NCBI GenBank assembly: GCA_015520425.1
Contig: WAQC01000030.1
Span: forward strand, 1-13,344
DNA length: 13,344 nucleotides
Reading direction: 5' to 3'
DNA from: Candidatus Pelearchaeum sp.
Lineage (GTDB): Archaea; Thermoproteota; Nitrososphaeria_A; Caldarchaeales; Caldarchaeaceae
The notes below the pieces were generated by a model. That model was not told the origin of the DNA and made no database searches. It saw only the letters and a list, made by a program, of their open reading frames with translations. Positions 1-6,871 of the stretch are shown piece after piece. A program made the position numbers and the translations under genes. The number at the start of each line of letters is the position of its first letter. Position 1 is the first letter of the stretch.

Positions 1-1
1 A

Positions 2-538
2 ATCCTGGGCGTTGCTCCTGTTGTGAGCGAGTATAGGCGGCGCGGGCTGGTTAAGCGTCTAGCCACAACACCGCTCAGGCGCGTGGAGTGGATTCTCGGC
101 AACGTGATGACGCAGACAGTACTGGGCTTCCTACTCACAGCCGTTACCATAGCGGTTGGCTACGTAGCCTTCGGCGTGAGAGCCACACCAAGCCTAGTTG
201 GAATAGCCCTCATAGTTGCGGGAGCGGTAGCCTTCGCCGGCCTCGGAATGCTCCTCGCAGGCCTGGTGAAGGACGTGGAAGCGGTAACAGGCCTGGGAAA
301 CTCAATAGCCTTCCCCATGATGTTCCTAGCAGGGACGTTCTGGCCTATTGAAGCCATGCCAGACTTCCTGCAGGCGGTGGCTAGGTATCTGCCGCTCACA
401 TACCTGGCTGAGGGGCTTAGGGCAGACCTCATACTCCACGACCAGCAGGTGGCGTTGAGCTCTCTGCTGGTAATCCTAGCCCTAGCTGCGGTGTTCATAG
501 GCATAGGTTCATTAGCTACTCGGTGGCGGGAGAAGTAG
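2..538 (+). CDS. ABC-2 type transporter permease, 3' part
   Basis: Partial gene: the frame is open to the left edge of the window. A GTG at 23 could be read as a start, but the residues before it (ILGVAPVV) run straight into the family pattern SEYRRRGLVKRLATTPL, so the true start lies upstream. The 178 visible residues are the C-terminal half of an ABC-2 exporter permease: a cytoplasmic segment ending in the 'KRL-TPL' motif, several hydrophobic membrane spans, then FLAGTFWPIEAMP and YLPLTYLAEGLR, which match the conserved 'FWP-E-MP ... PLTYL-LR' block of the family. It should form the membrane channel of an exporter (drug, lipid, polysaccharide or peptide). The partner ATPase is probably upstream, outside the window. 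The substrate cannot be told. Ends with TAG, 20 bp before the next gene. Confidence 0.9.
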   Translation: MLGVAPVVSEYRRRGLVKRLATTPLRRVEWILGNVMTQTVLGFLLTAVTIAVGYVAFGVRATPSLVGIALIVAGAVAFAGLGMLLAGLVKDVEAVTGLGNSIAFPMMFLAGTFWPIEAMPDFLQAVARYLPLTYLAEGLRADLILHDQQVALSSLLVILALAAVFIGIGSLATRWREK

Positions 539-558
539 CGAGACGTGAAGGCATTTTG

Positions 559-1092
559 ATGCCTGAGCAGGAGAAGAGCCTAATAGAGTCGTTCATGCGA
601 ATTGCCTCGTATAGGGAGGTCTTCAGCCAGTACGAGGGCTACGAGCACCGCGTAATGCCTGGCACGATAACTGCTTTGGGCGAGGCCCTGGACGAGGCGG
701 CCGCCAAGCTCCCCTCGCGGAGCCTCTTCATGGTGGGGATACCAGCAGGAATATACCGCGCCCTCTGGGAAGGATTCAGGGAGAGCAACAGCTTCCACCT
801 CCTAGACCCAATCGCCGCGAGCGGCTTTGACCTGTGGGTTATAGCTGTGCCGCAGGAGAGCTTCCGCAGGGTTACGTGGCTGGTCTTTCCAGTAACACGC
901 GAGGACTTGATGGAGCTGCGTAAGTCGCCTGTCTTCTCCATCGTGGTAGTTCCCATAAGCGAGCAGAGTTTTGACGAGCTTACCGAGAGGGTTGATGCGG
1001 TTGTTGCGGGGATTAAGCAGGGAGCCGAGACACCATCCCCAGAGGGGCTTCTGCTCCTCCTAGACCTCACAGACCTCTTCGCCGAGCGTTAA
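559..1092 (+). CDS. Unrecognised soluble protein, 177 residues
   Basis: I do not recognise a family. I start it at the ATG at 559 (MPEQEKSLIESF), which has a weak ribosome-site-like GTGAAGG 7 nt upstream; a GTG at 523 would overlap the preceding gene by 16 bp and lacks such a site. No signal peptide and no convincing membrane span are visible. The chain alternates hydrophobic strands (SLFMVGIPAG, FDLWVIAVPQ, FSIVVVPIS) with charged helices, suggesting an alpha/beta fold, and ends in a leucine run (LLLLLDLTDLF). It lies 20 bp behind the ABC-2 permease and is probably cotranscribed, so it may be an accessory or simply a passenger. Its TAA stop overlaps the stop of the converging gene in the shared tetranucleotide TTAA. 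It is certainly a plausible gene (codon use like its neighbours), but its function is unknown. Confidence 0.75.
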   Translation: MPEQEKSLIESFMRIASYREVFSQYEGYEHRVMPGTITALGEALDEAAAKLPSRSLFMVGIPAGIYRALWEGFRESNSFHLLDPIAASGFDLWVIAVPQESFRRVTWLVFPVTREDLMELRKSPVFSIVVVPISEQSFDELTERVDAVVAGIKQGAETPSPEGLLLLLDLTDLFAER

Positions 1093-1520
1093 ACCCTGCC
1101 CTTCGCAAACTCTATCCTATGGCGATGCTCGTAGCTGTGCTTAACAGCCTGGAGAATCTCCTCCATCGTAGCAACCATCAAGGGCTTGTCAAGCTTCTTC
1201 ACCAAAACGGCGGCCTCCTCCGTCTTTATCCCCAGCTCGCGCGCCAGCGCATGTGTGTCAAGCCTCCCTACTGGCGTGTAGAAGCGCGACAGACTGATGG
1301 AGAGGTTGCGTGGCTTATAGTCCTTAGCCTTGAAGAAGATTTGCGTCCACGCCCTAACCTCCTCCAGCGACGCTACACGCTTCTTGAAGAGGTTTGAAAC
1401 ATGCTTGGCAAGCTCTGGAGCAAGCTCCCCAGCCAGCTCATGAGCAGCGCGCCAGGTATATTCTGACCGCGACTCCGTAAGCCAGGTATCCTCGTCAACA
1501 CACCTAAAGTAGCGCGGCAT
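1089..1520 (-). CDS. Unrecognised small protein, 143 residues, possible C-terminal helix-turn-helix-like part
   Basis: I do not recognise a family. The ATG at 1520 (MPRYFRCVDEDTW) is chosen because GGTGA and GGAG lie just upstream on this strand; a TTG at 1535 would extend it by five residues without a ribosome site. The protein is soluble, highly charged and mostly helical. Residues of the second half (DTHALARELGIKTEEAAVLVKKLDKP) have the spacing of a winged-helix or helix-turn-helix unit (helix, turn with Gly-Ile-Lys, second helix), so a nucleic-acid-binding role is possible but only a guess. It is the only gene of its transcription unit visible here. Divergent from the M50 protease gene, with which it shares a 121-bp promoter region, and convergent with the 559 gene, with a 4-bp TTAA overlap of the two stops. 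Confidence 0.7.
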   Translation of the reverse strand: MPRYFRCVDEDTWLTESRSEYTWRAAHELAGELAPELAKHVSNLFKKRVASLEEVRAWTQIFFKAKDYKPRNLSISLSRFYTPVGRLDTHALARELGIKTEEAAVLVKKLDKPLMVATMEEILQAVKHSYEHRHRIEFAKGRV

Positions 1521-1641
1521 AATCACCTGCTCCAAGGGGAAGCGGCCAGCAAAACCTGCTTAATACCCTAACGCAAAAACATGACTTCTGAGATTAAGAT
1601 AATATAGGACTTCCCGCAAAGGCGGTGAGAGAAGCAGTAGC
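1521..1641. promoter_or_regulatory. Divergent promoter region of the 143-residue protein and the M50 protease
   Basis: Intergenic space between divergent genes. Rightward, an AT-rich TATA-like stretch around 1599-1607 (TAATATAG) lies about 35-40 nt before the protease ATG at 1642, and a GGTGA at 1624-1628 may be its ribosome site. Leftward, a TATA-like TATTAAG (read on the minus strand, about 1558-1564) sits about 40 nt before the ATG at 1520. Assigned by eye from archaeal promoter spacing; start sites are not known. Confidence 0.4.
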
Positions 1642-2799
1642 ATGTCCGTTTACCTGGTCCTGCTTGGAATAGCTGTTGCCTGGGTTTTAGCGTATGTTGT
1701 GTTGAAGTATGTTTTCTCGCGGGATGTGGAGAAGGGGGAGAACGTAAGCCTCTACCCCCTCTTCATCATGCTCAAAGCCAAGAGGGTAACAGGCCCCCTT
1801 GATAGGATTGCCAACAAGTTCCCAGCCTTCTGGGACGCTATCTCAAGGATTGCGATAGTCACAGGCGTGGGCATGGCGGCGCTAGCCGTCTTCGTCCTAG
1901 TGAATAACCTCCTAACATACCTCTTCAGGCCCGAGACAGTGGGGCCGCAGAACATAGTTATCCCGCTCATCATAGGCGTTACAATCAAGCTGGAGCACAT
2001 CCCCTACCTGCTGATAGCCCTAGGCATCGTCCTGATAACGCATGAGGGGATGCATGGGATAATAGCTAGGCGTGAGGGGCTTCCAGTAAAGTCTGCTGGG
2101 GTCTTCCTCCTCTTCATACTCCCTGGAGGGTTTGTTGAGCCTGATGAGCAGGCGTTTAGGAATGCTCATCCCAACGCTAGGATTAGGGTTGCCGCAGTAG
2201 GCTCATTCGCCAACCTCATAGTGGGGATTATAGCGGTCTTCCTAGTCTTGGGGCTCTTCGCATCAACGGAGCAGGGGCTGCTGGTCTCGGAAGTCAGCGA
2301 GGACTCCAAGATACCAGTGGGTGAGGTAATCGTGAGCGTTGAGGGAGTCCCAGTCAATAGCTACACCGTGAGATTCAAGAACATAACCCTCGGCGAGACG
2401 ATAACAGTAACAGGCCTAAAGGGAGAATACACATACCAGGTGCGCGAGGAGTTCATAGGCAGCGAGTTTCCCTTGGGAACCTTGATAAGGTCTCTGGGTA
2501 TTGAGAGGGTTGACTACTACTTCCCCCTCAGGTTCATGGAAGCAGACCCCAACGCGGTCTACACGCTCTATAGAACCTTGAGCTGGCTTCAGCTAGTCTC
2601 CATAGGTGTGGCGATATTCAACATGCTTCCGATACACATGCTTGACGGGAGCATAATCCTACGCTCCTTCCTAGAGAGATACACGCGGGATGGTAGGAAG
2701 ATAAACGGCGCTGCACTAGCTGCTACCGCTGCCTGCTTAGGGCTTCTCGCGTCAAACATAATATTCACATACAATACATTCGGCTTCTTCCAGCTCTAG
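1642..2799 (+). CDS. M50 family membrane metalloprotease (site-2 protease type) with internal PDZ-like domain
   Basis: A 385-residue intramembrane zinc metalloprotease. Membrane spans are visible at about 3-24, 72-93, 104-115 and 122-134, then around 190-205, 312-330 and 358-375. The zinc site is HEGMH at residues 134-138 (HExxH), inside a membrane span as in site-2 proteases; the third ligand motif is NMLPIHMLDG at 327-336 (NxxPxxxLDG, Asp335). The SFANLIVG stretch at 188-195 corresponds to the family's conserved Gly-rich/Asn segment. Residues about 212-285 (VSEVSEDSKIPVGEVIVSVEGVPV) look like a PDZ domain inserted between the two halves of the catalytic core. Members cleave transmembrane segments of regulatory or signal-anchor proteins; the substrate here is unknown. 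All catalytic residues are present. Its TAG stop overlaps the converging gene in CTAG. Confidence 0.93.
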   Translation: MSVYLVLLGIAVAWVLAYVVLKYVFSRDVEKGENVSLYPLFIMLKAKRVTGPLDRIANKFPAFWDAISRIAIVTGVGMAALAVFVLVNNLLTYLFRPETVGPQNIVIPLIIGVTIKLEHIPYLLIALGIVLITHEGMHGIIARREGLPVKSAGVFLLFILPGGFVEPDEQAFRNAHPNARIRVAAVGSFANLIVGIIAVFLVLGLFASTEQGLLVSEVSEDSKIPVGEVIVSVEGVPVNSYTVRFKNITLGETITVTGLKGEYTYQVREEFIGSEFPLGTLIRSLGIERVDYYFPLRFMEADPNAVYTLYRTLSWLQLVSIGVAIFNMLPIHMLDGSIILRSFLERYTRDGRKINGAALAATAACLGLLASNIIFTYNTFGFFQL

Positions 2800-3287
2800 C
2801 TTCGCCGCGCCCTCCTTAGGAAGACTAGGAGAGCGGCTACTGCTACGATTAGGAGCGCTACCACCACCTCGGTGGGAAAGCCATCTTCACCGCCTACCAC
2901 AACCTCAAACTCAACATCGTTACTGGAGCCGTCTGATGTGGTGAATGAGAGGAGCACGGTATAGCGCCCAGCTTCGGGGAAGGTTACTTGATACTGGAAG
3001 TCGCCGAATCGCTGAAATTCATCACCTATGACCTTCAGAGTGTCGTCACCGCGCAGGAGCGAGACCTTTACAGTAACGTTCTCCAAATCGCGGAGCTCTA
3101 GGTCTTGTATGCTGAAGAACAGGGTTGCCGCCTCACCTATCTCAGGCGGGCTTGGCGATACCCTGAACTGCACGCGGTAGTTGCCGACTATCTTCAGCTC
3201 CCCATCAACTACGTGAGCGGTTGCTGGAGCATTATACGCTAGCGCGGCGAGTAGAATGAGCGCTACCGTAGCATACACCCGCTTCAT
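2796..3287 (-). CDS. Secreted membrane-anchored protein with YtkA-like beta-sandwich domain
   Basis: A 163-residue extracytoplasmic protein. It starts MKRVYATVALILLAALAYNA, a classical signal peptide, with a probable cleavage site after PATA (residue 24). Residues about 32-130 look like an immunoglobulin-like beta sandwich: 'NYRVQFRVSPSPPEIGEAATLFFSIQ' with Pro-Pro and Gly-Glu, then DLENVTVKVSLL, and finally FPEAGRYTVLLSF. This ordering resembles YtkA/FixH-type domains, though that assignment is by pattern only. A C-terminal membrane helix (about 138-157) followed by RRARRS anchors it with the tail inside. No metal-binding motif is obvious. Its ATG overlaps the TGA stop of the upstream ncsA-like gene as ATGA, so the two are translationally coupled, although their functions have no evident link. 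The TAG stop overlaps the protease stop. Confidence 0.8.
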   Translation of the reverse strand: MKRVYATVALILLAALAYNAPATAHVVDGELKIVGNYRVQFRVSPSPPEIGEAATLFFSIQDLELRDLENVTVKVSLLRGDDTLKVIGDEFQRFGDFQYQVTFPEAGRYTVLLSFTTSDGSSNDVEFEVVVGGEDGFPTEVVVALLIVAVAALLVFLRRARRS

Positions 3288-4228
3288 ACAGCGCTCACCA
3301 CAGCGGTGTTAAGCTTTAGTGAGTCCAGCAACTCGCATGCCCTGCATATATCCTTGTTGGTCGGCTCGCCGCAGTATCTACAGCTCTTAAGCTGGCGCTC
3401 CTGCTTCACCTGTATCTTCTCAAAGCTCCTGAGAGCGGCGTAGAGGGAGCCTGGGTACCTCTCATCATACTCGGCTAGGAATCTCCTTATCATGTCGCGC
3501 ATGGAGAGGCTAGCGTTGGGGCATGCGTGGCTCTGGAACGGGATGCCAATAAGGTAGGCGTAGAAGACGACCTCCCTCTCAGGCGTTAGCCTAAACGGCG
3601 CCACGCGCGGTATTGCTGCGCTACCATCGCCGCGCAGGCCTATCTCAAGCCTAGTCAAGTCGCCGCGCATAATGTTCATCATATATGTCTGGACTATGTC
3701 GTCAAGCGTGTGCGCGGTAGCTATCACCGTGGCGCCCAGCTTCCGCGCAGCGTAATTTATCGCCTTCCTACGCAGAACGCCGCACACGCTACACGGCTGG
3801 AGTCCAAGCCCCCTATATTCGGGAGTCCTCATAAGCTCCTCAAGACCAAACCCGAAAAGCTCCTCAAAGCTATACACGTAAATCTCAACACCTAGCCTGC
3901 TAGCGTAATCAACAGCGTTCCTAACGGCCTCCGTCCTATAACCCTCAATCCCCTCGTCAATAGTTACAGCGAATAGCCTAGCGTCGGGAAACTTCTTCTC
4001 AATCTTATACAAAACATGCAGGAGGGATAGGCTATCCTTCCCACCCGAGACCGCTACAGCTATCCTATCATCACGCCTAAGCATCTGATACTTGGCTATG
4101 GTCTTTACAACACGCTTCTCAAACGTCTTTATGAAGCAAGCCCTGCATAACCTCTCATTAGAGTATATTCTATGATATACTATCGGCCCTGCGCCGCATA
4201 CGTTGCATAGCTCCTGCTCGCGCGTCAT
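3284..4228 (-). CDS. ncsA: tRNA 2-thiolation protein of the NcsA/CTU1/TtcA family (PP-loop ATPase)
   Basis: A 314-residue adenylating enzyme of the family that thiolates tRNA (2-thiouridine at position 34 in archaeal/eukaryotic members). An N-terminal zinc ribbon uses Cys8, Cys11, Cys28 and Cys31. The PP-loop SGGKDS at 61-66 binds ATP, and the chain continues with TIDEGI at 89-94. The catalytic/iron-sulfur cysteines are Cys146 and Cys149 (CSVCGVLRR) with Cys235 later. TAHTLDD at 171-177 is the usual TGHNLDD motif with two substitutions (Ala and Thr). A second zinc ribbon closes the protein (Cys283, Cys286, Cys295, Cys298). Both ribbons and the length match archaeal/CTU1-type enzymes rather than bacterial TtcA. 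The ATG at 4228 is preceded immediately by GGTGA. It is the first gene of a two-gene unit, overlapping the secreted-protein gene by ATGA. Confidence 0.9.
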   Translation of the reverse strand: MTREQELCNVCGAGPIVYHRIYSNERLCRACFIKTFEKRVVKTIAKYQMLRRDDRIAVAVSGGKDSLSLLHVLYKIEKKFPDARLFAVTIDEGIEGYRTEAVRNAVDYASRLGVEIYVYSFEELFGFGLEELMRTPEYRGLGLQPCSVCGVLRRKAINYAARKLGATVIATAHTLDDIVQTYMMNIMRGDLTRLEIGLRGDGSAAIPRVAPFRLTPEREVVFYAYLIGIPFQSHACPNASLSMRDMIRRFLAEYDERYPGSLYAALRSFEKIQVKQERQLKSCRYCGEPTNKDICRACELLDSLKLNTAVVSAV

Positions 4229-4458
4229 TCACCCGACCAACAGCCAGCGCCACCTGATAAATCATTACGGGAAACAACCTCATCCACCCATCCTGTTAGG
4301 CTCTGGTACGTTGAAAGAATTATTGAACGGGTAGTGGTTATTTTTGTGTAAAATTAATGAAGCGTATAAGAGGGCTGCGGGAATTATTATTTACCTATAA
4401 TCTTTATAGTTAAGATAAGGAAAATATTAATATCCTATTAGCATTTCACACAACCGCC
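4229..4458. promoter_or_regulatory. Divergent intergenic region with AT-rich livK promoter
   Basis: No gene is visible in these 230 bp. The right half is very AT-rich. TATA-like candidates for livK are CTTTATAG at about 4402-4409 and AAAATATTAATAT at 4421-4433. The latter contains the perfect 10-bp palindrome ATATTAATAT (4424-4433), and would place transcription start a few bases before the livK ATG at 4459, which lacks a ribosome site; a short-leader or leaderless transcript is therefore likely. An 8-bp direct repeat GAATTATT occurs at 4317-4324 and 4381-4388. Leftward, a weak TATA-like box near 4255-4265 could serve the ncsA-like gene. All sites are inferred by eye. Confidence 0.45.
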
Positions 4459-5904
4459 ATGATAGGTAATAAGAAAACCGCACTGACAAGGTTGGAAGCC
4501 GTTCTCGCGGTTCTCTTCATAGTCGCCCTGATAGCCGCTGGCGCGGGGTGGGTTAGGCCTATAGAGACAGGCGTTACAACCGTAACAGAGGTCTCAACGG
4601 TAACCAAGACGGTGGGAGAGGGGCAGGCTGCCACGGTTACCGTCACGGAGACCCAGCGGGTAACAGTGACCGAGACGGTTGTGAAACAGCCTGAGGCGCC
4701 TAGGAAGATTAAGATAGGCCTGCTGACGCATCAAACAGGGCCTGTAGCGCCCATTGGGCAGGATATGGAGCGGGCATTCCTGCTCGCTGTTGAGGAGATA
4801 AACGCGCGCGGCGGAGTCTATGTAGATGAGTTCGGAACAAAAGTCTTGTTGGAGCCTGTTATTGAGGACCAGCAGAGCAGTAGGGAAGGTACTGTAGCTG
4901 CTGCGGAGAGGCTGGTCAACGTCGCTAAGGTTGACATAATCGTAGGCGGCTTCGGCAGCGCCTTCATACCAGGCGCCCAGCCGATAATCGCGGAGGCTGG
5001 AACACCATACATAATCACAGGAGTATCCACGCCAATAGTAGTAACCCGAACGGACATAGACACCAGCTGGTTCGTCCTCTACCAGGCTATAGCGCCTGAG
5101 CATGGCCAGTCAATCTCGCTCATCTTGGCTGAGGCCGTAAGGCCTGTTGTGGCTCCAGATAGAAACCTGAAGGTGGCTGTCCTCTATCAGGACTCGCCCT
5201 TCGGTGAGGGATTCTTCGCTGGCATGGAGCAGATAATTGAGGAGAAGAACCTGCCTATTGATTTGGTCTTCGTGGATAAGTTCAAGGTTAGGGAGACGGA
5301 CTTCAGGGCTCTTCTAACAGCAGCCGCAGCAGCTAACCCAGATGTGATAGTCCCGATAGGCTTCATAGGCGAGACCATCGCGGTCATCCAGCAGGGAGTA
5401 AGAGACCTAGGCATAAAGAAGCTCTACGGCCCAGTCTGCGTCTGTGTTGAGAGCCCAACATACTATAGAGACCTGGGCCGCGAGGGAGAGTTCTCACTAA
5501 TCCAGACATACTTCGGGCCATACCACGTCCATCCGCGCGTTGCTGAGAAGGTCGCGGAGTTCAGTAAGAAGTTTGAGGAGAGGTGGGGTGTTAGGCCAGG
5601 CTCGCAGGGGCTTAGCGTGTATGACGCTGTGTATATAGCGGTGAAGGCAATTGAGGAGGCTGGCACGCTGGATAAGGCTAAGGTAGCAGAGGCGCTGAGA
5701 AACCTCGTAATGGGAGAGCTCCTGCTGCCCGTGCCTGGTGGAGTCATAAAATTCCAGCCAACAGGGCATCAGACGTTTGAGCTATATGGAGTGCAGCTAA
5801 TCTGGGACGAGAACATCCAGGAGCTAAGGCCAGTAATCGTCTGGCCTAAGGAGATTGCCGAGGCCGAGGTAAGGCTGCCTCCAGACTTCCAGCCTGGAGG
5901 ATAG
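4459..5904 (+). CDS. livK: Liv-type ABC transporter solute-binding protein, membrane-anchored
   Basis: A 481-residue extracellular substrate receptor of a branched-chain-amino-acid/amide-type (HAAT) ABC importer. An N-terminal hydrophobic helix (about 13-31) has no lipobox cysteine and probably stays as a membrane anchor. Residues 38-76 form a Val/Thr/Glu-rich stalk of the kind seen on archaeal binding proteins. The type I periplasmic-binding fold runs from about 83 to 470: KIKIGLLTHQTGPVAPIGQD is the characteristic first strand and binding loop, DIIVGGFGSAF and PYIITGVS line the cleft, KVAVLYQDSPFGEG opens lobe 2, and GLSVYDAVYIAVKAIEEAG is the closing helix. Ligand specificity cannot be read; the neighbouring CoA ligase and molybdenum enzyme suggest an aromatic acid rather than leucine. 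It is the first gene of livKHM, with 76 bp before livH. Confidence 0.93.
   Translation: MIGNKKTALTRLEAVLAVLFIVALIAAGAGWVRPIETGVTTVTEVSTVTKTVGEGQAATVTVTETQRVTVTETVVKQPEAPRKIKIGLLTHQTGPVAPIGQDMERAFLLAVEEINARGGVYVDEFGTKVLLEPVIEDQQSSREGTVAAAERLVNVAKVDIIVGGFGSAFIPGAQPIIAEAGTPYIITGVSTPIVVTRTDIDTSWFVLYQAIAPEHGQSISLILAEAVRPVVAPDRNLKVAVLYQDSPFGEGFFAGMEQIIEEKNLPIDLVFVDKFKVRETDFRALLTAAAAANPDVIVPIGFIGETIAVIQQGVRDLGIKKLYGPVCVCVESPTYYRDLGREGEFSLIQTYFGPYHVHPRVAEKVAEFSKKFEERWGVRPGSQGLSVYDAVYIAVKAIEEAGTLDKAKVAEALRNLVMGELLLPVPGGVIKFQPTGHQTFELYGVQLIWDENIQELRPVIVWPKEIAEAEVRLPPDFQPGG
4570..4685 (+). repeat. Degenerate Val-Thr-coding repeat (stalk of livK)
   Basis: The DNA repeats short units around GTNAC/GTAAC with ACGGAG or ACCGAG, coding for runs such as TVTEVSTVTKTV and TVTVTETQRVTVTETVV. 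This encodes the flexible stalk between the membrane anchor and the binding domain; in cell-surface archaeal proteins such Thr-rich stretches are often glycosylated. It is a low-complexity coding repeat, not a mobile or CRISPR-type element. Confidence 0.7.
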
Positions 5905-5980
5905 GGGCAACGTATCCTACCACCACTATTATTTTATTCCCCCTGTTCAAGCATACATAAAGCGGGTTTGGGTGCCATGA
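5905..5980 (+). other. livK-livH spacer with T-rich tract and livH ribosome site
   Basis: Untranslated 76 bp between livK and livH. A T-rich tract (TATTATTTTATT, 5927-5938) could act as a partial archaeal terminator, which would lower livH-livM relative to livK; the binding protein is usually needed in excess. GGGTG at 5970-5974 lies 6 nt before the livH ATG at 5981 and supports that start over the out-of-frame ATG at 5977. Confidence 0.35.
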
Positions 5981-6871
5981 ATGGTTCTTGACGCGGCAAC
6001 AATAACCAGAATAATATTCTGGGGGCTGGTGGCGGGTAGCATATACACGCTCCTCGCCACAGGTCTTAACATAATATTCGGAGTGATGAAGGTCGTAAAC
6101 TTCGCACACGGCGAGGTTATGATACTAGGCTCATACGTTACGTTCTATCTCTGGAGCATGGCTCAGCTTAACCCATACCTGGTCATACCTGTAGCCATGC
6201 TCGTCGTAGCTGGGCTTGGAATGCTCATAGAGAGGCTCAGCTTTAGGCCGATAAAGGGGACGAGCAAGATAAACGAGATATTCCTAAGCCTGGCGCTCAT
6301 ACTCATCTTACAAAACGCTATGGCGGTTGTTGCCGTAGCCAACCTACGCGAGCTCAAGCCAGTGCTAATCAGCAGCCCATTCCGCCTAGAGAGCATACCG
6401 CTAGGCCCCGTTAACCTTCCCAACGACTTCGCGGTCATACTCTCAGTAACAGCCCTGGTGCTTGTTGGTCTCTTCCTAGTCTTGCGTAGGACAGGGTTTG
6501 GGAGGCGTCTCAGGGCTGTGAGCCAGAACAGGACAGCAGCCGCGTTGATGGGTGTTGATGTGGAGAGGATGGACATGATTAGCTTCGGGATAGGCTCAGC
6601 CCTAGCGGCGCTTGCTGGCGCCTTCCTCGCCATACTCGCGCCTTTTGACCCGTATTCTGGCACGTTCCCAGCTATCAAGGCGTTTGCGGTGATAATCCTC
6701 GGCGGTCTGGGAAGCATACCAGGCGCTGTGATGGCTGGGTTCATACTCGGCCTCTCAGAATCGGCCGCGGCATTCCTGCTGGGCGGTGTATGGAAAGATG
6801 CAATAGCATTCGCGTTCCTCACAGCCATACTAGTGGTGAGGCCTGAGGGCATATTCGGGGAGCGCGGATGA
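5981..6871 (+). CDS. livH: Liv-type ABC transporter permease LivH
   Basis: A 296-residue inner membrane subunit, the normal length for LivH. The hallmark VNFAHGEVMILGSY (39-52) matches the family's 'N-AHGE' motif in an early membrane span. Eight or so hydrophobic segments follow. The cytoplasmic loop FGRRLRAVSQNRTAAALMGVDVERM (173-197) is the contact for the ATPase subunits. IILGGLGSIPGAVMAGFILG (238-257) and the ending VVRPEGIFGERG are typical of the family. It pairs with LivM to form the translocation pore. The ATG at 5981 has GGGTG at 6 nt spacing. Its TGA overlaps the livM start as ATGA, so the two are translationally coupled, consistent with a 1:1 heterodimer. Confidence 0.95.
   Translation: MVLDAATITRIIFWGLVAGSIYTLLATGLNIIFGVMKVVNFAHGEVMILGSYVTFYLWSMAQLNPYLVIPVAMLVVAGLGMLIERLSFRPIKGTSKINEIFLSLALILILQNAMAVVAVANLRELKPVLISSPFRLESIPLGPVNLPNDFAVILSVTALVLVGLFLVLRRTGFGRRLRAVSQNRTAAALMGVDVERMDMISFGIGSALAALAGAFLAILAPFDPYSGTFPAIKAFAVIILGGLGSIPGAVMAGFILGLSESAAAFLLGGVWKDAIAFAFLTAILVVRPEGIFGERG

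Noticed and set aside
23..538. Complete small permease starting at GTG 23
   Set aside because: The frame is open upstream and the residues before GTG fit the family; the protein lacks the N-terminal half of an ABC-2 permease, so it is cut by the window edge.
4317..4388. GAATTATT direct repeat as a regulator site
   Set aside because: Only two copies of an AT-rich 8-mer 64 bp apart in an AT-rich region; easily chance. Mentioned in the intergenic entry only.
4570..4685. Possible CRISPR-like or tandem DNA repeat
   Set aside because: The units are short, degenerate and in phase with the livK frame, coding a Val-Thr stalk; no spacers.
4594..5103. 169-codon minus-strand frame opposite livK
   Set aside because: Tyr/Arg/Leu-rich translation with no recognisable fold, inside a clear livK gene; no ribosome site or promoter seen.
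6163..6852. 229-codon minus-strand frame opposite livH
   Set aside because: Shadow frame: rich in Ser/Thr/Arg/Pro with no family pattern, lying wholly inside a clear livH gene.
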